A stretch of 64,000 nt of DNA, from contig OZ025268.1 in assembly GCA_964019165.1 (NCBI GenBank), positions 20,428,274 to 20,492,273 on the forward strand. The letters run 5' to 3'. The notes under the pieces are model-generated. The model was not told the DNA's origin and made no database searches. It saw only the letters and a list, made by a program, of their open reading frames with translations. Shown in pieces: positions 1-11,409 of the stretch (position 1 is the stretch's first letter; each line of letters begins with the position of its first letter). Made by a program: the position numbers and the translations under genes. This DNA comes from Mastigias papua (lineage: Eukaryota; Cnidaria; Scyphozoa; Rhizostomeae; Mastigiidae).

Positions 1-2398
1 ATTATTGCATCTGTTTGGAATGAAATTATTGTCTGAGAAACCTGTGATGGTTCACTACCTGGTCAAACGTCAGCCACAAATCTCTTCTTCATATGCACGA
101 GCCTATGGGTTGCTTTTTAAATTATCTCAGACCGAAACATTTTACTTTCCTGATGAAAACAGAAATGATTGGTTGAATACTTAAAGCTCCTTATTTCTGA
201 AGGAAGCTTCCTCTCAACTTTATTGCGGAGATTGAAATTCAAAATTTAGAAAAATTTTTTGCGAGTGAAATGACAAGTATAGCATATGAAAACGAGACAA
301 TGGAAGCATACGGGAAATGAGGAATTCTGTTAAGCAGCAGGAATTGCAAGCTAATAAAAGGAAGTTGGACCTTGTAAAGTCAGACAGCTGATAAAGAATC
401 ATATTCATTTAATGAAAGAGAAAATGCACGTGTTAAATCTTGTGGAAAGTAAGGATGATGATATCAAGTTGTTTCTGATTTCAGTGCTCACCTCTCTCCA
501 AAGACGTAATAGAGTTTTTGATAATACGTTACTTCAGAGGTGGATTGTCGAAGAAAGCAAGAATAGAAATTATAGTTGACATAACAGATTCCTAAAATGT
601 TTAGTAGATTCTCTTTTCACTATTTTCAATCCTGTTAAGGACTCATGACAGTTAATTGGACGAGCTTGGCTTCTTTTTCAGTATTATTTCCTGGTGGTTT
701 GACACTAAGTGGATCTTGTAACCAAATTGCAGAGCTGTTGCATTGATATCTCTACAGTTATTCAGTTGAAGATCGCTTTATGGTGGGCTGATATGTCTAA
801 AAACCCCGTTTTGATGACAATGCAAAGCTTTTTGTCACAATACCAAAGAATACATTTCTGTACACTCCTGCGCAGTACAAAATTATTATATCACTAGCTA
901 TACAATCTTGTAAATGCCGGCCTTATGGCTAAGGAGCTATGGTGTGCAGAATACATCTTGATTCAGTCACTTTTATTATTCTTATCATTTTTAAGAAGAG
1001 AATCTGGCTAAATTGACAGAGGATCGAGGAGAGACATAAAGAAGTGTTGAATCTATACCTTCTAGAAGTGTGAAAGTTGTGATATCCAGTTATCACCCCA
1101 AGACATTCTTCCTTCTTCATTGACTCAACTTTCAAACCTATGGTTCTTTTCCTGTTGCTAGCTAAAGCGTCTTGCGAAAAAATTTGCTGATGGTCACAAC
1201 GTGTTGAGCATCCCCCCACTCTTAAGCTCTAACTTGCAAATTTGAGCATCCCCCACTAAGCTTTATGGATCTCGTTGTACATTTTTCGTCATAACGTAAT
1301 CTAGTTAAAGGCTCGATAAAAGATAATTTAATTTGATGTGTGGCTTTTCTGGCTTTCTAGCTTTCAATAATGTTATCGCAAAAATAGGTCGTTGAGAAAC
1401 AGAAATCGGCTGAAATCTGACTGCTGTTTCGCTTGACTTAGTGGTATTTTCATCTCCTTGATCTTTCAACAAGATGTATGGATTATTTCCAAGCTAATCG
1501 ACAATTCAGATCATTTGAACTTCTTATGCAGAGGAAGGGAAAGAAAAACACGTCAAACTATTGCAATGATCCTGCATTCTATTTTTCTACAGATTTACTT
1601 GATAATTTCACCAAAAAGAATCGTATGCACACAAGAGAATCGAGTTAGCAGATGTCCATGAGCCACCGATGCATTCTCGATCCTAACAAACTAAATCAAC
1701 TCTATTTACTATATTTATTCCCGTGTTCCCTCAATAATACTCTTTCTAATATACGGTTTTTTTATATAAGAAACAAACTTCTCCCTTTAGCCTGGATGTT
1801 TCTTAATATTTTGTCAAATCCAGCCTTAAATGTTTCTTAAGCGTTTCTTAAAATTATTGAAATTTCCTATAGTAACAAGGCAAATATGAGACGAGAAATG
1901 GAAGTTTTAGCTAAAAACATTTGAGGGACGGATGTTGTTTGTATTTTCTCCAGTTCAAGTAAACTTTTTCTCATAAAAACAGATTTTTCAAGCTTACTTT
2001 TAAAACTCAGCTTGTCTGTGTTTCTTAATTGTTTCTTAATTTTTGCCTGATTTGAGCCTCATGTTTCTTATATACTTGTTTCTTATAAAAAAACGTGTAA
2101 TCATAAGATACCAGGGAAAGATGAACTAACAGATTCTGGTATTCAGAGAATTTGATATGAATACCTGGCTGTGATTTTTGTTTATCATTCTTATCTTTTC
2201 CTGCGGTTCTTTATTGGGCATTTATCAGTTAAATATGCATAGCTATAACTGCCAACGGAATCATTAGTGCTGATTGATTCTTCGTTTCTAACTGCGGATT
2301 ATGTTTTTTATGTAACTGCATACGAAAGAGAACTGATTCAAAAGGACCACGATAACATTCATACCTAATCAATATCTGATTATATATTTTTCTTTCAG
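1..2398. other. Probable intron or 5' flank of gene A, no exon recognised
   Basis: No domain-coding exon was recognised on either strand. A frame open from the left edge to a stop near 184 (about 60 codons, with stretches such as YARAYGLLFKLSQ) resembles no family I know and may be chance or an old element. From about 1797 to 2092 the octamer GTTTCTTA recurs seven times in otherwise AT-rich sequence. Confidence 0.4.
1797..2092 (+). repeat. Cluster of GTTTCTTA octamers
   Basis: Seven copies of GTTTCTTA lie within about 300 bp at irregular spacing, several followed by AAT or ATA. This is a loose, non-tandem cluster. A similar AAGTTTCT-rich patch occurs at 46450-46730. The cause is unknown; decayed tandem repeat is the simplest reading. 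Confidence 0.45.
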
Positions 2399-2437
2399 GT
2401 TTCACAACAGCTGTCCTTATTGAACAGCAGCCGGAAG
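2399..2437 (+). CDS. 39-nt linker micro-exon A (gene A)
   Basis: A short exon predicted from a strong acceptor (TTTTTCTTTCAG) and a GTAAAG donor. It starts with two bases completing a phase-1 codon, carries 12 full codons (FTTAVLIEQQPE) and ends on a single G, giving exactly 39 nt with 1-1 phase. It precedes the CUB exon at 3360. Two other linkers, at 55385 and 58592, have the same length, phase and position before a CUB, which is the main support. It probably encodes an exposed linker. It is less Thr-rich than the other two, so it is the least certain of the three. Confidence 0.6.
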
Positions 2438-3359
2438 GTAAAGCTATGATATGTTGCAGCTCTTTTTGCTTTTCCAAAACTGAGATTTATCAATAGTTTT
2501 TAAAAATTAAGCTCGTACCTTCATGGCTTTCTCATCGATCAGACTGCAAGTCGTTTTCCTTAATAGTATGCTTTATTACAACACAAAAAAGAGTGTCTTC
2601 GTTTGTTTACGGATTAGCAATAGTCTTGTGGGTTTTTTTATACGAACACTGAAGAAAATCGATTTGTGAAATAAAAAAGAACACTGCTATAAGTTGCTTA
2701 GCTTCAGATAAGAATTTTCACAAGCATTCATATACTCACATTCTTTTTCAATCAAACTCTGATGATTTGCTATAAGCACTAGAATTTGTTGCTTTATGTT
2801 CAAAAGAAGCCCTGCCGATGTCTTAAACACTGTTTATTGCATGTAGTTTCATAAATAGTTGCAAAAAGTCACTCTTAAAGTAAGAGTAAGTTGAGTTTAA
2901 AATTATCAAAAAATTAAGAACATCGAGCCTCTGCAACAATTATCTATCCCTTATAAAAGTAGTGTATAAATTGTGGCAATATTTCTGTTAGGTTGAGAGT
3001 TAATTTAAAGGTTAATCAGTGTCAAAGTATTGGCTTGCCTGTAGGTAGGTGTTGTGTGATGGAAAAAGTTTTAGATCTGTTTTGAAAATTGTTTCACCAA
3101 ACTTTAGCAGTATTTAGTGTATAAATTTACCTCGGAGCTTTGGCAGTTTTTTGTTGTGTTGTGAATCGAATGCGAGTCGTTCGCTATTTTCTCTCTTCTA
3201 GAATGCATGGTATTCTTTGTTTGTCATAAGTATAATTCATAATTCGTCATCACTTTCTTCTGAACTGATAGAGCGTTGACCTGAGATTGGATTTATTTTT
3301 CCTTTGTCGTTTCAATACTTCCTTTATGGCCTAATCACAATTTCTGTCTTTTTTAACAG
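2438..3359 (+). other. Intron, gene A
   Basis: AT-rich intron between the linker and CUB exons. It ends in a pyrimidine-rich acceptor (CTTTTTTAACAG). Nothing else was recognised. Confidence 0.55.
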
Positions 3360-3725
3360 GTTGTGGCGGAAGTTTCACTGGGATGTCGGGTAATTTCACC
3401 AGCCCAGGCTATCCAAATAAGTATGCAGAGAACTTGAGATGTTTATGGAACATAACTGTCGATGAAAAGTCTAGAATCCATTTTGATTTTATCTTCGTTG
3501 AAATAGAAGCCGGAGATGGGTGCTTGTATGACTACTTGCTGTTTCGCGATGGCCTACGCCCGACATCTCCTGCTTTAGCGAAGATCTGTCACGATCACTC
3601 GACGACTATAAAGTCTACAGGATCTTCCGCAAGTGCCCTGTTCGTATCTGATTCTACTGTAGGATTTAAGGGCTTCCATCTTGCCTGGAGAGCTGTTCCA
3701 AAAGTCCCTCTTCTACTACCAGACG
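3360..3725 (+). CDS. CUB domain exon 1, gene A (type b)
   Basis: A complete CUB domain of 122 codons in one phase 1-1 exon. It begins G-CGGSF directly after the acceptor, followed by the conserved TSPGYPNKY motif. Four cysteines are present: CGGS, RCLW, GDGCLYDY and KICH, giving the usual C1-C2 and C3-C4 disulfides. The acidic residue before C3, the Asp of YDYL and a late SD before GFKGFHL fit the Ca2+-binding CUB signature. CUB domains are extracellular protein-interaction modules. An N-glycosylation sequon (NFT) lies near the start. The donor is G|GTAAG. The preceding exon is the 39-nt linker and the next is the first half of a tectonin domain. Confidence 0.93.
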
Positions 3726-6700
3726 GTAAGATTTCCATGCCATTTTCAAGCTAGATATTGGGCGTGTTTAACAGTATACAATTATTTGGATAGATACAAT
3801 CAATTTAATTAGACATCAAAATGCATTGGCTTACGTGTTATATAGAATCTCCATTTATATACATTATGTAACGTAATAGTTTAATATCAATCACGTGATG
3901 ATAGATTGAAATTTGACTGGTGGAATGACGGGTGCAAAAACGCATCTTCTAAATATCGCAGCTTCTCTTTGACATCGTGTTCAGAACAGAATAGCATCTA
4001 GTTATTTGGGAAAAAGGCGGATGTTTTGTGGAAGTGACACCATGCTCATGGTTTAAGGCGAAATATATGACGTATTGCTCTTTAATGCCTTTTAATTGGC
4101 ATCATAACAAACATAGAACGGAGACTCTGAGTAACATGGATTTCCCACATTCGAACGGGCAATATCTTATGCTCTTCGTTGCTTTTGCAATAGAAGGAAC
4201 CATCGTTTCAAAATATGTTTGGTATATGGCGCTCTCATTGTATCATCAAACCTTTGTGGTGGATGACATCTTTTTTTAACACATGGAAATGTTTTATCTT
4301 ATGAGGTTTATATCAATGAATGGTGCATTGGCTGTTGGCTGTAGTGTCAGTTATTTTGTTGATAAGGTTGAAGCTTAGAGGATGATATGGGAATAACTGA
4401 GATTAGAGTAACACAAGCCATTGAAAATATGAAATGTTTGATGACATAACCCTAGTGATATCGATTTGGCCTGTTTACTTCGTTGGTAGAATATCGCCTA
4501 ATCTGGAAAAGTCATTAGACACTCCTCATTAGTTGAAGTTGCCCATCCCATTTTGAATTTATCAAAAGAGGACCTAAAATGCGGGGAAATTTACTACATG
4601 AACTATCAAGCATATATCAAGGATTTATGGAGCAGAACCCCAAAGGAAGTTCTAGGACCATTTTTATAAGAAACGCTGTTGTTTTGGTGTAATACACTTC
4701 CATGCTGCTATTCTTCTCGCATGAAAATTTCATACTTGCAATTCCTAACAGTTATAAAGCCATTATTATTCACTTTCATGATCATTTTATGAATTTTCAA
4801 ACCCAACATTATTGATCAAGATCGCTGTGTGTTCAGGCGCTGTTTGAAAGATACCTATATCTGTCAGATGATTAAAGGGGTGCTACAATAACATTGACTG
4901 CTTCATGTTCTTTGGTAGATAACATGAGGGTGTACTGTATTTGGCACATGAACCATCATTAAGTAATTTAGACAAGCCAAAGTCATGGTGTATTCTGTGA
5001 AGGACCCAGATTGTTGAACCACTAGTACTGCAAAGGGGCCGACATGCGAAGCGTTTTCTTGTAATCTCTATCAAAAAGCTAGTAGAAGGGTTTTAGAGCA
5101 ATCTTCTTCTGATATCTTTTAAGAGATAGATTCTACTTAACACTATCAGGCAGTTATTTCAAGTTCTCAAGGACAGTTTGCTTCCATGCGCTGTGCTTAC
5201 TTAGAATTTCTAATCATTGCTGTATGCAGCAAATTTTTAAGGCAAAATACGGGATTGTCTTGAAATGCAAAACACAGACGAAGTTATTGTCACTGATTTA
5301 CTTACTAAAGAATGAGTTATGAAGCTCTCAGTGTTTATTAGAGGGTTGATATCAACAGTTGTTTGACCAGTTTTGTGATTGAATAGTGAAAAAGTCATGT
5401 GTGTGGCCGTAAAATCCTGAGCATCTCGTCCGTCTCCCGCCTCTTGATGAAAATCCCACATAAAATGGACGCTGTGTTTTTTCTTCTACTGTCTTTTAAC
5501 ATGGAGGAATAATATTATCATAGGAGCGGCGTACCGCAGTCTGTTAATCATTGATTGTGGCGCTCTCCGAGATTTACAAATTACTAATAATATAATTTGA
5601 CATGTATCATCAGTTGAAAAAACGCAAATCAAACTGAAGAGAGCTATCTGTTGTGTGTCAATGGGCATGAAATTAAAGTTTCATGGGTTAGCAAACTGTA
5701 ACTTTTATTATTTTTGACACATTATTGCGAAGATGGCAGAGTGATAATCTTCGATTTCATTGCCAACAGAATAAATACATTATGCGCCGATATTAAAATC
5801 GTTCGTACTCGAGAGGACTTATCAAGGAATCCCTATTGTTGCTGATGCTCTCTATGCTGAATACTTGCACGAGCGTGTCATTGCAGAGGGGTGATGGTGG
5901 TGGTGTGATTGTGACACCAACACTTTTTCAAAATCAATAACGAAATGCGTGCTTTGGAATAATTTTCAGTTATATTAGCAGATTTTTTATATTAAACTAG
6001 TTTTATGGTTGCCCTGATGCTATCATGTCCAGAGCTTTAAATCAATAAACTTATGCTCCTGTTTCCACCCCCTTTTTGCTGCCCCCTTTGTCACGGGACT
6101 GATATTACTGCTCGTCTATTGCCCCTCGTACACTCAATTAATCCCGAATGAGTGTGCAGTGTTCAACACTTTTTTGGGCTTTTTAAGTCATTAATCAGGC
6201 TTGCCTGATTTTGATATTTGCAAATTCAGCCACCAAAAATGATTATGTCCGAATTGGAAGAAATGTAGCGATTCGCTTCCATTCGACATTATTAGAATGT
6301 GTATTGAAGAGAGTGGATTTCGTGTAAGCAATAAACGTCAATATGGTAATTCTAAATCAGCTGGTATGGATTATCAGCCTGTTCTCAGTACGTTGAGATT
6401 AAGGATAACATTTGTTTACTGTAGTAAACAGCCTCAGAGACTCTACAAATCAATAAATTTCTCATCTAAGAATTTTCTTAGAAATGCTGTTCTTATTGAA
6501 TAGCTGTAGGTAGTGCAACTTAACGAGCATCTTGTATAAATCGAGCACACCAAATCAGTACGCCCCAAAATATAGATTCATATTTGTTTTGAAAAGATGT
6601 AGCGATGACAGTTCTCTATATTAAGTGGACTGTCATATCACTCAAGGTAGCCCAAAATATAGAGGCTTCTTAAAACATGCTATGAAATTGCTTTCCCAAA

Positions 6701-6975
6701 ATACCCTTAGTTGGATATATTATATAAGGGGATTGTTGAGTCCCATTTTGGGTACTTAATAATTTGCTCATGACAATGCCCCTTCAGTGCTCGAATCTTC
6801 TTCAGTTTCAATGCTCATCAAGTGCTTTTTCATATTTGTTTTGAAAAGATGTAACAATAAAAGTTCTCTATTTTAATTGGACTGTCATTTCACTCGACAT
6901 AGCCAACTTTACACGATGTTAGTATTTGCAGACGAGACTATTTTGATTCGACAGTTTCATTCTTTCTTTCTTTAG
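3726..6975 (+). other. Intron, gene A (3.25 kb)
   Basis: No exon was recognised. It holds a direct repeat pair (6577-6656 and 6829-6907). The second copy lies about 70 bp before the acceptor TTTCTTTCTTTAG at 6975. Confidence 0.55.
6577..6907 (+). repeat. Two direct repeats of about 80 bp, 252 bp apart
   Basis: The copies at 6577-6656 and 6829-6907 share TTCATATTTGTTTTGAAAAG, then AGTTCTCTAT, TGGACTGTCAT and TAGCC, with scattered substitutions. Each probably derives from the same local duplication or dispersed element. No coding potential was seen. Confidence 0.6.
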
Positions 6976-7275
6976 GAATGTCAATAACATCGCCATGGAG
7001 GGGAATGGCAACGCCCAAGGACCTTATACAGATTGACTCTGGTATTACAGAATCACTTTGGGCAGTAGACAATAGGTCTAATGTGTACGTATTTATAGAT
7101 GGCAATTGGGATCTTGTTCAGGGAAGGATGGCATCTGTATCGGCAGGAGCATCTGTTATTGCGACATCGGAAGATGGGTTTACATGGCACAGGGAAGGCG
7201 TATCATTTGCTAATCCAAAGGGAGATAGATGGAAACAAACGAATGTTGCTGTGCCTATGTTTAGAGTTGAATGCG
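6976..7275 (+). CDS. Tectonin domain exon, N-terminal part (gene A, tectonin 1a)
   Basis: First 100 codons of a tectonin (tachylectin-1/TECPR-like) beta-propeller. Tectonin hallmarks are visible: the opening W (SPWRGM), DSGITESLWAVD, and the blade ending TWHREGVSFANPKGDRW, matching W-A-I...R-x-G...P-x-G-x-x-W. The acceptor is TTTCTTTAG and the donor GTATGC, both phase 1. The domain is interrupted by a 1.7-kb intron after VEC-G and resumes at 8968. The other four tectonin domains here are each in a single exon, so this intron is unusual. Tectonin propellers in other animals and slime moulds bind lipopolysaccharide or glycans; such binding here is inferred. Confidence 0.85.
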
Positions 7276-8967
7276 GTATGCTAATAAATCAATTCATCAT
7301 ACTATTTATCATCTATCACGCTTGCAATGCTATCTATCATCTATCATATCTATCATTCTACCCTTTGCATTGTTTGAAGTCTGTGTTTACTATTTTGAAA
7401 GAAATCTGATGAATTCAACATACATCATCGTCCATTTTGATGACTTTTTAGCAATAAGTTGATATATATAATGTTCTTTAGGCCAATCATGTGTGATATA
7501 TCTATTCCAAGGTTGATAGGCTATGTGACAATAGCTACAATCTTACACTGATATTTTAGACCCTTCATATGCTCACTCCCTTGAACATATATCATTTTCA
7601 TACGTTTACCAGCTTTAATGCTATTTCTTCATGTCTTTGAAAATTTCGATTTATTAACAGTTAAGCTGAAGAGATCCACCACTATCTGATGGAATGTTCA
7701 CGTCGATTCGGGTTTTTACACCCTAGCAAATCTTAAGTAGTCGAAAAATGCAACTTGAAAATGAACTTTGAAATAAAATTGGTGACAAAATTAGGGACAT
7801 TTCTTTCTCTTAAAGATATTTAGCAAATCTTATGATTTAACTTCCAATTCATCTCTATACAGTTATTATGTTGAACGCAGGATCCTCTTTTTATTCCCGC
7901 TAGTACTTCAATCTTGTTATTCATTGTTTGTTTATTTTATGCTCGTTCACAGGATAGAGTGGGTATACCAACTTTCTCGTTAGATATCAATGTATGGATT
8001 TAGGTATCTCACAATTAGATTCATTCGTCCATCTTCCTAATCCAAGATGATAGAATACGAGTCATTCTCTATGTGCTTTAAGCAAACTTTGATAAAATAG
8101 CTGTCATTACAGTAGGAAGAGTATGACAAATTTTGTTAATGTGTTGAATTTTTTGCTCATCAGTGAAGACTAGTTAGCATTGCATTAGCCGACTTTGAGA
8201 ATTTTAATAAAAAATTTTTTCTATATATTTATAAATTCCCAATAAATTCATTACGTATTATCGGCATTCAAGACCTAAAGCATATCCCATCTTTGTGAAA
8301 ACAAGTACAATTCTTTTCGAATTATGCAAATTTCTAATTTTTGTTCACATGTTTTGTTGGTAAGTCATATTCCTGGACCTAATCACAACAGTTCTCTTGC
8401 CAATTGGGAGATATTAAAAGCAACAATTTGTTCGTAGGAGAGACAGGTCGCTTTGACTGACTTGCATAAAGAACGCAAAAGAAATCCTAAAAATCGTTGG
8501 TCCACTTGTTTTGTTATACTTTGTTATCATTGTTATGTAATTTTAACTTTTTGTTTTCTTGTGTATCTGGTGCTTTTGTTAGGTAATTTTCTTGTTACCT
8601 TGCATTCACATTAGGACCAAAAATTTTGAAATGACATCAGAGTGGCAGCGACATTGAATGACACCATTCATTATCTTATGGCTTCGCTTTGCCAATTCGC
8701 TCTTAGTGCGAATGTCCCTTTACACGATAATTGACGGCACGTAATACACGATGCACGGATATTGACGGTACATAATACAAGATTTGTGATGCACGAACAA
8801 AATACAATCCATTCCCACATTCGTTTATTGACATCTCTCCGTCCAGAAATGTCAGTATTATCATCTCATGTCTATTACGAGATCTTGCACAAGCAAGCAG
8901 TAACTTCAACACTCTGTTTTAAGTTTTAAAACGATTGATTTAAAATGAATATGATATTTTTTTTGAG
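7276..8967 (+). other. Intron inside tectonin domain 1
   Basis: A 1,692-bp phase-1 intron with a GTATGC donor and a T-rich acceptor (TTTTTTTTGAG). An ATC-TATC-rich patch lies near 7300-7350. No other feature was recognised. Confidence 0.6.
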
Positions 8968-9429
8968 GTCGAGAAGGCGTAGCTATCGGCATTGATCTGT
9001 ATGGTAACATCTACCAACTCGAATTGCAACAAGGCAAGCCATCAGGTGTCATTTGGAAATTACTGGACGCTATACCTTCGGACGAGTTTGTGCATGTATC
9101 ATGTGGAAGTTATGCGTGCTGGTTTGTGACAAGAAAGGGCAGTGTTTATATTTCTCAGGATATTGATGCATCCTATTCATTTGGATCTAAAGCTCTTTTG
9201 CGAAAAGTTCCTTCTCCATCAAATATCCGACAAGTTGCTGCTGGATTTTCTGGGGCACTTTGGGCAATTTCAAACACTGGCGATGCTTACATGAGAACTG
9301 GGGTCAATATTTTAAGACCGGAAGGCACTCGGTGGCAAAAGGTGGATAGGGTATCATTTAGCATGGCAACTGCTGGTTTGATGGGAATTTATGGCTTTGC
9401 GAACAATGGAATAATTGTTACAATGGAAG
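8968..9429 (+). CDS. Tectonin domain exon, C-terminal part (gene A, tectonin 1b)
   Basis: 154 codons completing tectonin 1. It starts (G)REGVAIGIDLYGNIYQL, continuing the blade broken at 7275. It then has SCGSYACWFVTRKGSVYIS, AAGFSGALWAISNTGDAYMR, ILRPEGTRW and the final short blade before a G|GTATTC donor. Together with 6976-7275 it gives 254 residues, matching the 240-262 residues of the single-exon tectonins here. This copy is the most diverged and has extra cysteines (VEC, SCGSYAC). It is followed by a type-a CUB at 10012. Confidence 0.88.
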
Positions 9430-10011
9430 GTATTCTCTCATTGAAATTTCCCCATTCCCCCAACCTATAGCAGAACTGACAGAACAAGTGGGATGTCCCA
9501 GGACTCAATTTGGGACGACTTTTCTAGTCTTGAACGTAAATGTTCATACTTTTAACCAAGATGAGACTGGGTGAACAACAGCTTGATAAGAAACTTAAAA
9601 TCCATTCTGCATGCTTCTTTGTCAACGTATAGTATCATTACTTATCACATACACATTTTATTACATGATCAAATAACTGACACTGCATATTCTGTGATTG
9701 TTGTATTTATATGACAAAGCAAAGCTATCATGGGAAAATCATGATATTTTAGAGATTTCAAAATATGAGTTAAATCTCATCATTTATTGCTGTTTAGCAT
9801 TTATAGTTCTGAGATCCTTGATTCCAAGTATTCTTGAACTTAAAGATATTTTTGCATAGTCACTCAGTCTAATTACAGATCTTGTCTATAATTGTCCAAA
9901 TAGATCAAAAGTGTGGTGGCATCTTCACAGCCAAGAAGATGCCACCACACTTTTCATTTTTGCATTGTCATTCAATCGAATTACAGATCTTGTCTATAAT
10001 TGTCCAAATAG
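9430..10011 (+). other. Intron, gene A, with duplicated acceptor
   Basis: The last 160 bp carry a 108-bp tandem duplication of the acceptor and exon start, with a snap-back inverted repeat (separate entries). The rest is plain AT-rich sequence. Confidence 0.6.
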
Positions 10012-10046
10012 ATCAAAAGTGTGGTGGTATCTTCACAGCCAAGAAA
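9848..10046 (+). repeat. 108-bp period tandem duplication of a splice acceptor and CUB exon start
   Basis: Unit 1 (9848-9955) and unit 2 (9956-10046) share the run from ATTTTTGCAT through AATTACAGATCTTGTCTATA, TCCAAATAG and the CUB start codons to AGCCAAGAA, with only a few substitutions in the 5' part. Two copies of the TAG acceptor result, at 9903 and 10011. The period is divisible by 3 and no stop intervenes, so the upstream acceptor would add 36 residues in frame. Confidence 0.85.
9907..9954. repeat. Perfect 20-bp inverted repeat with 8-nt loop
   Basis: The left arm at 9907-9926 (AAAAGTGTGGTGGCATCTTC) is the exact reverse complement of 9935-9954, around the loop ACAGCCAA. It lies at the join of the duplication, as expected from replication template switching with snap-back copying. 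Confidence 0.88.
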
Positions 10047-10392
10047 GGTATGTTTGCAACACCAAATTACCCTGGCATTTACCCGGCAAATCTGACTTGT
10101 CTTTGGGTAATCAAAGTACCAGATGCCTCAGCTGTTGTTGTACAGTTCATGAAATTTATTAGCATTGGAACGACGCCGGATTGTCATGATGATTATCTTG
10201 TTTCATTTGAAAATGGTAAATATCCATCCAAGACAGAACCAATAATTGAATGTGGAGACACAATTGATAACAAGTATTTTGCTGGAAATGAAGTATGGAT
10301 TGAGTTCAATTCTGGAAAATCAGGTCTTGGATCCGGATTTCAAGCATTCTATGACGCATGGTCTGAATCAGACAGTTCAAAAATCACACAAG
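10012..10392 (+). CDS. CUB domain exon 2, gene A (type a, follows tectonin 1)
   Basis: 127 codons, phase 1-1. The start at 10012 (after CAAATAG) gives D-QKCGGIF, the same D-x-x-CGG entry as the other CUBs that follow tectonin domains. All four cysteines are present (KCGG, LTCLW, PDCHDDY, IIECGD). FATPNYPGIYPANLTCLW is canonical CUB sequence. The late Ca2+-site position reads FNSGKSG instead of the SD of type-b CUBs, so Ca2+ binding is doubtful. The donor is G|GTGTTT. An alternative upstream acceptor at 9903 would prepend 36 in-frame residues with an extra CGGIF copy. The following exon is mucin-like. Confidence 0.9.
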
Positions 10393-11409
10393 GTGTTTTT
10401 TATGTTTTGCTTTTATAAATGATTCCTACAAAAGAGTGGCTGTGTTTTAGCTATTTGTTAGCAATTCGCCAGTAGCTACATAAGTAAAGCTCTCGTCTAT
10501 TGTGTGGAAAGTCAACGGTTCGAAGCACACCTTCAGCCATAGATACTTACCCACTGTCCATTTATAGTTGATTCTGTGCCTAAAGCAGTTAAGTCAAGAC
10601 AATAGTCTCCTCCTCTAGCGAGTATTTCCCAATGCACAAATCATGTATAGGGCTAGTCTTTACCATTATCGTAATGCCTAATGGGTTTGTTGTCATATTA
10701 AGAGTATTTAAGTTTATCAAGGTGTCGAAGAAGCTTTTGCAGCAAGTTTTAAGAATGGAGAACTTTAGGATAAGTACTTTCTATGGAGAAGATGCGTTTG
10801 AGGTTGCTATGAGTAATAGTGCACCTCCAATTGGAACATATTAGTAAAAGACGAAATGATTAAAAATTGTAGTTCCAGATCAAGGATTCTCTGATGGAAG
10901 ATAAAAGAAAGGCCCTTCTGTAAAGACTCAATAGAGCTTTGCTGTTTGCCTTCATCTGCAATTTGCAATCTCTGTTCATGAACTCTGCTGATTTCATTGT
11001 TAGCATTTCGATTATGAAGCATCCAATGCAGTGCAAAGTGTCTAGGTGCATTTTTACAGATTGTTTGGCACAGATGCTTATATGTTAGACTAATTTAAAG
11101 ACATATTTTGAAGGTTAGCCAGTAGAAATGTATGGTTTCATATATAGTATAGCAATGCTACATGTCTTCCATTGATAATAGTAATCTTATTTACTAAATG
11201 AATTGATTTTATAGATATGAAAGATAATTATCGTTAGTATAATGGTTAATGGCATATTTCATGCATTTTGACTTGCACACATTGGCTCATTGGTTTTTCT
11301 AGTTTTTTGGAAATCAATGAACCAAATATGTACACAGAATAGAGCATATACCCCCATAAAAACTACAAACTTGATGCCTATTTGAATGTAGATTGTGTTT
11401 ACTTTGAAG
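10393..11409 (+). other. Intron, gene A
   Basis: It contains a decayed tRNA-like sequence (10466-10540). No exon was recognised. Confidence 0.5.
10466..10540 (+). repeat. Decayed tRNA-derived (SINE-like) sequence
   Basis: A-box-like TAGCTACATAAGTAAAGC is followed about 27 nt later by a good B-box, GGTTCGAAGC, with spacing typical of tRNA genes. The D stem and acceptor stem no longer pair well, so it is read as a SINE or tRNA pseudogene and not a functional tRNA. Confidence 0.4.

Noticed and set aside
6481..6513. Possible decayed copy of linker micro-exon A (GCTGTTCTTATTGAATAGC)
   Set aside because: A 17-of-19 match is expected by chance in a window this size, and the frame does not give a phase 1-1 exon.
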